From assembly GCA_029880025.1 (NCBI GenBank), contig JAOUPE010000119.1:1-5517 (forward strand): a stretch of DNA of 5,517 nucleotides. The letters are read 5' to 3'. Below, piece by piece: positions 1 through 4,270 of the stretch. The stretch's first letter is position 1. Each line of letters opens with the position of its first letter. Below the pieces are notes generated by a model. That model was not told the DNA's origin and made no database searches. It saw only the letters and a list, made by a program, of their open reading frames with translations. A program made the translations under genes and the position numbers. The DNA is from Caldifarciminota bacterium. Lineage in GTDB: Bacteria; Hydrothermota; Tepidihabitantia; Tepidihabitantales; JAOUPE01.

Positions 1-1
1 T

Positions 2-58
2 CCCGATTCGGGTCTCACCCGAAAAGCGGGGGCGATTTGCCCGAGAGGGTCGATTCGA
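2..58 (-). repeat. 57-bp insert module inside copy A
   Basis: This is the reverse complement of 2887-2943, identical as far as I can see by eye, and is absent from the simplest repeat copy at 4155-4259. It contains short hairpins, for example CCCGATTCGGG at 3-13. In the lipoprotein frame it encodes 19 residues with no stop (PDSGLTRKAG...GSIR). Confidence 0.75.
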
Positions 59-1075
59 CGGTGTCCTTCAGTGTTAAATTCTTCTATCTTTACCCAAAAT
101 CCGCCTAAGGCGGAGTGGAAAGGTGCGGGGTTACTACTGTTCATATTTTTAGTATGCGCCCTTTTTTTTAATTGTCATAAGGAATCATCACCATTTTGGT
201 GGAGTAAAAAAGATTCCACTGCCGTATTTGAAGAGCTGACCAGATGGCAGGATACTTTTGATTTGCGGTTATTCTTTAGCCCGACTCGACAATTTTCGAT
301 ATTCTCTCAACTTAGCTCCTTAGACAGTATCTCAAGGTCTGGTGACAGCCTGGTTAAAATCTACCATCTTGAAAATTCCTGGGATACGCTTAGTTCAATG
401 AACCATTCTGATTCTTTAGCGTTTCATGCTAACGCCGATACTTTTTGTGATGTCAGGTTTGAGGATTTCTGTTTACACACTATTTCGGTTATTGAAGGTG
501 ACACGATTTGGGTCGTGAAGTATCGGAAAAATCCGCCGGATACTTTGTGGCGCTTAGCTTCGGCGGGAAAAAAGATTTACCCACAAGGTCAATTTGGTAA
601 AGTGTATGCATGGTCTGGTCCAAGAAAAATTCAATTAAAAAAACAAGCCGATTCGTACCAATTGAAAAGATTCGGTGGTCTCACAATCTATGTGCCGGCG
701 CGGGAAAGTGCACCGCAAATTCAATATGTGGTTTTGGCAAAATCCAGTGTTTCGGACACGTTTTATGAATCGGATGTTTCAAATAACTTAATCTCATTAG
801 ATTCACTTTTTATTGTTGAAGTTGGCGAATCGCTTTTGGTTTCAGTCAAGTCAGAAGATTCAGATACCGAAGGCAATCCCTATTATTTCTTTATCCAAAG
901 TGGAAGTGATAAGTTAAATATTACTTATGATGCAAGATTTGGTCGAGGTAAAATCGTTTTCGGACAATCTGGTATCAATCACATCAATATCGAGGTCCTG
1001 CCCGGCAAAAACCTCTTTTACCCCAGTAATAATTATTATTCGACAATCTGGTCAATCCCGATTCGAGTCCGTTAA
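2..1075 (+). CDS. Probable exported lipoprotein of unknown function, N-terminus repeat-encoded, 5'-partial
   Basis: I do not recognise this family. The frame is open from the window edge (codons from position 2). The first usable start inside the window is GTG at 71, giving 334 residues, but it has no Shine-Dalgarno sequence, so the gene may begin outside the window. Counting from GTG 71, residues 1-18 come from the dispersed repeat. Residues 20-33 form a hydrophobic segment ending in LFFNC, where Cys35 could be a lipidated cysteine; Asn at -1 is not canonical, and Cys29 is a weaker alternative. The mature part is rich in Ser, Asp and aromatic residues, with no membrane segment. Residues about 208-334 look beta-rich, with an SLFIVEVGESLLVSVKSED-like strand pattern reminiscent of Ig/cadherin-type domains; this is only an impression. 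A surface or periplasmic location is inferred. The protein ends at TAA 1073-1075, before repeat copy B. Confidence 0.72.
   Translation, partial: PDSGLTRKAGAICPRGSIRRCPSVLNSSIFTQNPPKAEWKGAGLLLFIFLVCALFFNCHKESSPFWWSKKDSTAVFEELTRWQDTFDLRLFFSPTRQFSIFSQLSSLDSISRSGDSLVKIYHLENSWDTLSSMNHSDSLAFHANADTFCDVRFEDFCLHTISVIEGDTIWVVKYRKNPPDTLWRLASAGKKIYPQGQFGKVYAWSGPRKIQLKKQADSYQLKRFGGLTIYVPARESAPQIQYVVLAKSSVSDTFYESDVSNNLISLDSLFIVEVGESLLVSVKSEDSDTEGNPYYFFIQSGSDKLNITYDARFGRGKIVFGQSGINHINIEVLPGKNLFYPSNNYYSTIWSIPIRVR
100..114. repeat. 15-bp palindrome, GCCTNAGGC family
   Basis: TCCGCCTAAGGCGGA is perfectly self-complementary around a single central base. It is the partner of 2831-2845 in the inverted repeat and shares the GCCT/AGGC core with 1106-1120 and 3001-3014. 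Here it is translated as part of the lipoprotein N-terminus (PPKAE). Confidence 0.85.
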
Positions 1076-1082
1076 CATTGGG

Positions 1083-1162
1083 GAATTCATCACCGAGGGA
1101 CACCGACTGCCTGAGGCAGTGCTGGGATGTGCTTCAAGCACTTCGGTGTTGAATCATCTTTT
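1083..1162 (+). repeat. Copy B, degenerate dispersed repeat with a different insert
   Basis: The left part (1083-1106) matches 4158-4181 at 20 of 24 bases. The right part (1142-1160) matches TTCGGTGTTGAATCATCTTT of the simplest copy exactly for about 19-20 bases. The centre of the element is missing. It is replaced by about 35 bases (1107-1141) holding two perfect palindromes, ACTGCCTGAGGCAGT (1106-1120) and GTGCTTCAAGCAC (1129-1141). The copy fills the whole gap between the lipoprotein stop codon and the methyltransferase start, so it forms the 5' leader of the methyltransferase if the two genes are cotranscribed. Confidence 0.8.
1106..1120. repeat. 15-bp palindrome, GCCTNAGGC family, in copy B
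   Basis: ACTGCCTGAGGCAGT is self-complementary around one central G. It sits immediately after the ACACCGA word, at the same place in the element where the 57-bp module is inserted in copy C. The bases outside the GCCT/AGGC core differ from the other family members but remain paired, which suggests the palindromic form itself is kept. Confidence 0.8.
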
Positions 1163-1173
1163 AGATAGATAAA

Positions 1174-1944
1174 GTGAAACGCCAACGGTTGAATAAAATC
1201 GGTCGCGCAATTGAAAAATATTTTTTTGACCGAAACCTGGATGAAGAAGCAAAAATTTATCTAAAATACCATTCCAAACGTTATTCTCATCTCTTAAAAG
1301 TCGCTAGCGAAATTAGAGCCCTTATACCTGAGACAAACATCAGGATTATGGATATTGGACCTTCGTTTTTCACCGAGCTTTTAGTAAAAAATTTGCCTCA
1401 GGATTCAATCTCAACTTTGGGCTTTGATTACAATAAAAGCAGGGGAGGGCATTTCCCTTTAAGTATAAATTATGATAAATCTTCTTTTGTTAATTTCGAT
1501 TTAAATGATGCGCAGTATCCTGAGAAATTGATAAAAATTCCATTATGCGATATGGTAATTATGGCAGAGGTTATTGAACATCTATATACGGCGCCGACGC
1601 TGGTTTTTAATTTTATCAAATCTTTCTTGAAAGAAGATGGATATTTATTGATTCAAACACCTAATGCCGCGGCTTTGATTAAACGAATTAATCTGCTCTT
1701 TGGTAAAAATCCCTATGAGATGATTCGAGAAAACCGGGATAATCCTGGACATTTTCGAGAGTATACAAAAGCAGAATTATTCTCGATAGCGCAAAAAAGT
1801 GGTTTTAAAATAATTCGTTTTATATATAAAAACTATTTTAATCGTCTTTCTTTAAAGGAGAAAATATACGGTTTCATATTAAATTTTCTTCCTGTTTCAT
1901 TGCGCGATGGTATCACTATTGTTTTGCAAAAGAGACCGGAATAA
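1174..1944 (+). CDS. Class I SAM-dependent methyltransferase (Methyltransf_23-like)
   Basis: This 256-residue protein has the Rossmann methyltransferase order. Motif I is IMDIGPSFF (58-66), a divergent form of DxGxGxG. The acidic end of strand 2 is GFDY (83-86) and the motif II region is NFDLND (107-112). CDMVIMAEVIEHL (125-137) carries the EVIEH signature, followed by GYLLIQTPN (156-164) and HFREYT (193-198). The EVIEH, TPN and HxREY set is typical of the Methyltransf_23 family, often found in glycan, lipid or polyketide modification loci. The substrate cannot be read from the sequence. No transmembrane segment is evident, so it is probably cytoplasmic. The GTG start at 1174 follows an in-frame TAG at 1162-1164; no Shine-Dalgarno sequence is visible, and TTG 1189 is an alternative. 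Sampled lines are about 20-37% G+C, well below the export genes to the right, which hints at transfer. It ends 7 bp from the convergent nuclease-like gene. Confidence 0.88.
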   Translation: MKRQRLNKIGRAIEKYFFDRNLDEEAKIYLKYHSKRYSHLLKVASEIRALIPETNIRIMDIGPSFFTELLVKNLPQDSISTLGFDYNKSRGGHFPLSINYDKSSFVNFDLNDAQYPEKLIKIPLCDMVIMAEVIEHLYTAPTLVFNFIKSFLKEDGYLLIQTPNAAALIKRINLLFGKNPYEMIRENRDNPGHFREYTKAELFSIAQKSGFKIIRFIYKNYFNRLSLKEKIYGFILNFLPVSLRDGITIVLQKRPE

Positions 1945-1951
1945 TTAGACA

Positions 1952-2704
1952 CTAAGGCATTTTATTCTGTTCGATTCCTTTTAAAGACTTTATAGTCTTT
2001 CGTATTTGTCTTATGCCATCTATTGGTTTTTGATTAATTTCTTTTCCGGAAAACCGAAGAATCGACCAACCAATACTGGTTAAATCATTGTCCCGCTTAC
2101 GGTCTTTAATTTGCGCTTCTTTCGAGGAATGGTATGGTTCACCATCACATTCTACATTAAGCTTCCCGTCTTTGCAGAAGATAGCGAAATCTAAACAACA
2201 AGGATTTTTGGTATCATAGACAAAAAGTTGTCTTTCGGCGGGTATCTTTTCCTTTTGCAAAGAGCGATACATTTTTTCTTCAATTGGGGTCGTGCAATAT
2301 AAGTCGTTAATCTCTTTTGCTTCGAACAATCGGTTATAGGTCGTTGGAATGAACGTGATGCGTCGCCACCTTCGACTCGGAATTGGTCCGGGAAGTTTCT
2401 TAAGTTCACTGATTGTGATTTTGTAGTATTCGTTTTCAGACCGAACGTGTTTCGGTTCATCGGGCAAAAGTTCGATTCTCTTTACAATTTCAAAATTTTT
2501 AACTTCGGCATAATAATTCACTGACCACTTATCTTTGGCAAAGACTTTAGGTTGATAAAAGGCTAAAAATTTGACTTGATTTATTATTGCCGGAGCGCTT
2601 TTTACTGGAATTCGATACCAGTGTTGGGTCTTTATAATTTCCCAATCTTTTTTCCTTGGGACGATTGCGACAAGAACATTTTTATTCGTTTTATTTCCTC
2701 TCAC
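1952..2704 (-). CDS. DUF559-type PD-(D/E)XK nuclease-like protein with an extra N-terminal domain
   Basis: The C-terminal half (about 139-240) has the DUF559/Vsr-like nuclease layout. There is a helix with TPIEEKMYRSL (139-149), then LDFAIF (171-176, Asp172), LNVECDGEPYH (182-192, Glu185, Asp187, His192), and RKRDNDLTSIGWSILRF (202-218). These match the family pattern DF...ExDG..H...RD..L...G..vLRF, so the catalytic acids appear intact. The N-terminal domain (about 8-135) is a separate conserved-looking unit with QHWYRIP (27-33), FLAFYQPKVF (46-55), RIELLPDEP (76-84) and RRWRRITFIPTT (111-122). It may be a nucleic-acid-binding or sensing module, but I cannot name it with certainty. The protein is 250 residues with no signal peptide. 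The only plausible start is GTG 2704-2702, a few bases after a predicted -10 box. A role in DNA repair or defence is an inference from the fold only; no partner gene is visible. Confidence 0.82.
   Translation of the reverse strand: MRGNKTNKNVLVAIVPRKKDWEIIKTQHWYRIPVKSAPAIINQVKFLAFYQPKVFAKDKWSVNYYAEVKNFEIVKRIELLPDEPKHVRSENEYYKITISELKKLPGPIPSRRWRRITFIPTTYNRLFEAKEINDLYCTTPIEEKMYRSLQKEKIPAERQLFVYDTKNPCCLDFAIFCKDGKLNVECDGEPYHSSKEAQIKDRKRDNDLTSIGWSILRFSGKEINQKPIDGIRQIRKTIKSLKGIEQNKMP
1983..2000. other. Small AT-rich hairpin near the convergent gene ends
   Basis: AAAGACT and AGTCTTT form a perfect 7-bp stem with a 4-base loop. It lies 39 bp past the methyltransferase stop and inside the 3' end of the nuclease-like gene. 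It lacks a following U-tract on either strand, so a terminator role is doubtful. Confidence 0.3.
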
Positions 2705-2711
2705 TTATTTA

Positions 2712-2740
2712 ATCATTACTCAGCATCGGTTCATTGTCAA
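2712..2740 (-). promoter_or_regulatory. Sigma70-like promoter for the nuclease-like gene, possibly leaderless
   Basis: On the minus strand TTGACA (2740-2735) is a perfect -35 hexamer. After 17 bases comes AATGAT (2717-2712), four of six matches to TATAAT. A start site 6-8 bases downstream would fall at about 2706-2704, on or next to the GTG start codon, which has no Shine-Dalgarno sequence. This is a prediction from consensus only. Confidence 0.5.
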
Positions 2741-2830
2741 GAAAGGAATGTGAGAATTCCGAAAAATCATTCGACACCGAAAAACCTCCATAATTAAATA
2801 CCGAAGTCACCAAACCCGGCACCTTTTCAC

Positions 2831-2845
2831 TCCGCCTTAGGCGGA
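2831..2845. repeat. 15-bp palindrome, GCCTNAGGC family
   Basis: TCCGCCTTAGGCGGA is self-complementary around one central base and is the partner of 100-114. Its left ten bases recur at 4141-4150, directly beside copy D, which suggests that the element's outer edge reaches this palindrome. Confidence 0.85.
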
Positions 2846-2886
2846 TTTTGGGTAAAGATAGAAGAATTTAACACTGAAGGACACCG

Positions 2887-2943
2887 TCGAATCGACCCTC
2901 TCGGGCAAATCGCCCCCGCTTTTCGGGTGAGACCCGAATCGGG
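2887..2943 (+). repeat. 57-bp insert module nested in copy C
   Basis: Comparing copy C with copy D shows that these 57 bases interrupt the element between ACACCG and AGGAAACCG. The module is GC-rich and contains small inverted repeats such as CCCTCTCGGG, CCCGCTTTTCGGG and CCCGAATCGGG. Its reverse complement is at 2-58. The insertion is 19 codons in the minus-strand frame and has no stop. Confidence 0.8.
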
Positions 2944-3000
2944 AGGAAACCGAATGACACTGAATTCTTTTCGGTGTTTTTCAGTTATTTCAGTGGGTTT

Positions 3001-3014
3001 TCCGCCTAGGCGGA
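3001..3014. repeat. 14-bp perfect palindrome in copy C
   Basis: TCCGCCTAGGCGGA is fully self-complementary. It is like the 15-bp members at 100-114 and 2831-2845 but lacks the central unpaired base. It replaces the outermost right-arm word of the element and adds 9 bases net relative to copy D. Confidence 0.85.
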
Positions 3015-3083
3015 TTGAATCATCTTTCTTTTGTGATACAAAATCTTGCTTGCATGATTTAGAGGAAAGGTGCTGGGTAAATA

Positions 3084-3114
3084 GGAGCGAGTAATTTTTT
3101 TGTTTACTCGCCCC
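3084..3114 (-). terminator. Hairpin after the PorV-like gene, possible terminator
   Basis: GCGAGTAA (3087-3094) pairs perfectly with TTACTCGC (3104-3111), and the stem can be extended by G-C pairs beyond one mismatch. It starts 23 bp after the stop codon of the PorV-like gene, where an operon terminator would be expected. On the minus strand the loop is A-rich and no U-tract follows the stem, so it is not a textbook intrinsic terminator. It may instead stabilise the 3' end of the mRNA. Confidence 0.4.
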
Positions 3115-3136
3115 TAACACTTTATCCTTGTTTATT

Positions 3137-4270
3137 TTAGAATCCGATATTAAGCGTCATTCTTGGTGAACCACCGAGATACTTCATAGTTCGATAGCCG
3201 ACATCGATTTTAAGGTCAATCTGCTCCCGTATCTTAAACGCAAGACCCAATCCAGCACAGATACCAGTTGAGCGTCCAACGTCTTCAGCATATTCCGAAT
3301 CGGTATTCAATATATAACCGGCTCGAAGGAACAGGGTATGGTTAGTACAATACTCCAAGCCAAAATTGACGGTTTCGTTTATATCGGATGGATGGACTAA
3401 ATCAGCCGCAAAAAGTAAATAATCCCTTTCTGCTTCCATAAGATTATAGCCAATACCAAAGCGGAAAATGGTGGGAAGTGGCGAAGGTGTGGTCTTATAA
3501 GATGCTGGAGGATCCGTATTCTGAGTAGTATCAGCAAAATCCAATTGTCTACCCGTATATGACAATTCGGACCCGAAATTGGATATAACTGCGCCCAGCT
3601 TCAGACTTCGAAACCCAGTGTTATAGAATAGACCAAGGTCCATGCCAATTCCTGAGGCACTGTTGTCCCAGATCTGTTCGGAAATAGCTTTAGCCGTTAT
3701 GCCAAAAGAGAGTTTATCCGTAATCATTCGGGAATAGGAAACACCTAAAGCAAATTGTGTTGCGCCAAATGACGGACCAGCCCAGGTATCTTCTCGAGCC
3801 GGAGTGATTGGATTGTCAGTTATCGTGTAATTCATTCCACCCATCGTCAGCGCGGTAACACTGAAAGCCACTGTCCCAACCTTTAGCGGTAATGCAACCG
3901 TGACAAAGTCGTGATTCACATCAGCAATCCAGTCGATATGATTTAAAATTACCTGCCGTGTGGTTAAACGTGCCAATCCACCTGGATTCCAATAGGCTGC
4001 AGATGCATCATCTGCTACCGCAACAAACGCTTCACCCATTCCGGTCGGGCGACCAACACCGATCTTTAAGAATTGTGCTGAAGTCGTTCCAATCTTGGGA
4101 TTAGCCGCGTATGTGCTTACGGCGATTAGAAGAACGATTATCCGCCTTAGTTGGGAAGAATTTAACACTGAAGGACACCGAGGAAACCGAATGACACTGA
4201 ATTCTTTTCGGTGTTTTTCAGTTATTTCAGTGTGTTTCGGTGTTGAATCATCTTTCTTTGTTGTAATCAT
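3137..4270 (-). CDS. PorV/PorQ-like outer-membrane barrel protein with repeat-extended signal peptide
   Basis: This 377-residue protein matches the PorV/PorQ (UPF0164) pattern: after the signal peptide comes TSAQFLKIGVGRPTGMGEAF (63-82), then AVADDASAAYWNPGGLARL (84-102). Alternating beta strands follow, for example FALGVSYSRMITDKLSFGIT and LFLRAGYI, ending in MTLNIGF with a terminal aromatic residue. The family forms outer-membrane beta-barrels; PorV shuttles type IX cargo to surface attachment. The start is ATG 4270, set by a strong AAGGAGG with a 6-base spacer and coupled to the upstream stop codon. Residues 5-39 are encoded by repeat copy D. The true signal core is RRIIVLLIAVSTYA (42-55), with cleavage likely after Ala55 or Ala56. 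Without the insert the n-region would be an ordinary MITT-QLRR type. GTG 4168 (Val35) is an alternative start giving 343 residues, but it has no Shine-Dalgarno sequence. It is the second gene of the operon, 11 bp behind a probable sorting-domain substrate. Confidence 0.88.
   Translation of the reverse strand: MITTKKDDSTPKHTEITEKHRKEFSVIRFPRCPSVLNSSQLRRIIVLLIAVSTYAANPKIGTTSAQFLKIGVGRPTGMGEAFVAVADDASAAYWNPGGLARLTTRQVILNHIDWIADVNHDFVTVALPLKVGTVAFSVTALTMGGMNYTITDNPITPAREDTWAGPSFGATQFALGVSYSRMITDKLSFGITAKAISEQIWDNSASGIGMDLGLFYNTGFRSLKLGAVISNFGSELSYTGRQLDFADTTQNTDPPASYKTTPSPLPTIFRFGIGYNLMEAERDYLLFAADLVHPSDINETVNFGLEYCTNHTLFLRAGYILNTDSEYAEDVGRSTGICAGLGLAFKIREQIDLKIDVGYRTMKYLGGSPRMTLNIGF
4141..4150. 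repeat. Half of a GCCTNAGGC-type palindrome beside copy D
   Basis: TCCGCCTTAG equals the first ten bases of 2831-2845. In copies A and C the full palindrome and about 15 further bases separate it from GAAGAATTT. Here TTGG follows directly, suggesting an internal deletion. In the minus-strand frame it helps encode Leu41-Arg42-Arg43 before the hydrophobic signal core. Confidence 0.5.
4155..4259 (+). repeat. Copy D, 105-bp dispersed repeat inserted in frame in the PorV-like gene
   Basis: The boundaries come from where identity with copy C begins and ends. The core 4160-4248 is a bulge-free dyad centred on 4204. Left words start at 4165, 4175, 4184 and 4194 (ACACTGA, ACACCGA, AAACCGA, ACACTGA). 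Right words start at 4208, 4218, 4227 and 4237 (TCGGTGT, TCAGTTA, TCAGTGT, TCGGTGT). Both arms have spacing 10, 9, 10. Counted by hand, the 44 opposed positions give 30 Watson-Crick pairs, 7 G-T pairs as plus-strand RNA, and 7 mismatches. The 105-bp length is exactly 35 codons and encodes residues 5-39 of the PorV-like precursor. Confidence 0.9.

Larger units (their letters stand above)
1..126 (-). repeat. Copy A of the dispersed repeat; left arm of a 126-bp inverted repeat
   Basis: Positions 1-126 are the reverse complement of 2819-2944 (coordinates sum to 2945) with one difference that I found by eye, at 118/2827. The segment comprises the 57-bp insert module (2-58), the outer repeat word (CGGTGTCCTTCAGTG, about 59-73), a unique stretch and a 15-bp palindrome (100-114). 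The window edge cuts the copy one base beyond the insert boundary, so the rest of the element presumably lies to the left. The segment is open in the frame of the downstream lipoprotein gene. A window or contig starting inside a repeat is typical of assembly breakage, so the join to 127 onward deserves caution. Confidence 0.9.
2819..2944 (+). repeat. Right arm of the 126-bp inverted repeat
   Basis: It pairs with 1-126 in inverted orientation with a single difference (2827 T against the complement of G118). The arm joins unique flank (2819-2860), the outer repeat word and the 57-bp insert, and it overlaps copy C. The two arms enclose 2692 bp (127-2818) carrying the lipoprotein, methyltransferase and nuclease-like genes. 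Confidence 0.9.
2861..3031 (+). repeat. Copy C, 171-bp dispersed repeat with two nested modifications
   Basis: It is collinear with the 105-bp copy D (4155-4259). It shares the left 26 bases (2861-2886), then carries a 57-bp insert (2887-2943), then shares 52 bases (2944 to about 2995). It then has 19 bases including a palindrome where copy D has 10, and finally shares TTGAATCATCTTTCTTT (3015-3031). The length adds up exactly: 105 + 57 + 9 = 171. Both changes are multiples of three and the minus-strand frame stays open. Copy C lies downstream of the PorV-like gene and upstream of the nuclease-like gene. Confidence 0.88.
2705..3136. other. 432-bp intergenic region without a convincing gene
   Basis: From low to high coordinate it holds a minus-strand promoter candidate (2712-2740), a stretch with faint repeat vocabulary (ATTCGACACCGAAA at 2769-2782 matches the repeat's end at 13 of 14 bases), the inverted-repeat arm (2819-2944), repeat copy C (2861-3031), about 50 bp of unassigned sequence, and a hairpin after the PorV-like gene (3084-3114). 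A minus-strand reading frame of 97 codons crosses 2827-3120. It is made almost entirely of repeat and is not called as a gene. Confidence 0.75.

Noticed and set aside
1056..1069. TCCCGATTCGAGTC resembles TCCCGATTCGGGTC at 1-14 (13 of 14 bases)
   Set aside because: It lies in the last codons of the lipoprotein gene (IPIRVR) without any other part of the 57-bp module around it; a chance match cannot be excluded.
927..1172. An 81-codon plus-strand frame across the end of the lipoprotein gene and copy B
   Set aside because: It overlaps the better-supported lipoprotein frame for most of its length and then only translates the repeat.
3065..3077. GAAAGGTGCTGGG resembles GAAAGGTGCGGGG at 118-130
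   Set aside because: The match is short, its orientation relative to the repeat differs from the other copies, and no further similarity extends from it.
2827..3120. A 97-codon minus-strand reading frame downstream of the PorV-like gene
   Set aside because: It consists almost entirely of repeat copy C and its flank, starts inside the hairpin stem region, has no Shine-Dalgarno sequence and resembles no protein family. Its openness is reported as a property of the repeat instead.
4168..4168. GTG inside the repeat as the start of the PorV-like gene
   Set aside because: It would give a shorter, normal-looking signal peptide, but it has no Shine-Dalgarno sequence, whereas ATG 4270 has AAGGAGG at ideal spacing and is coupled to the upstream stop codon.
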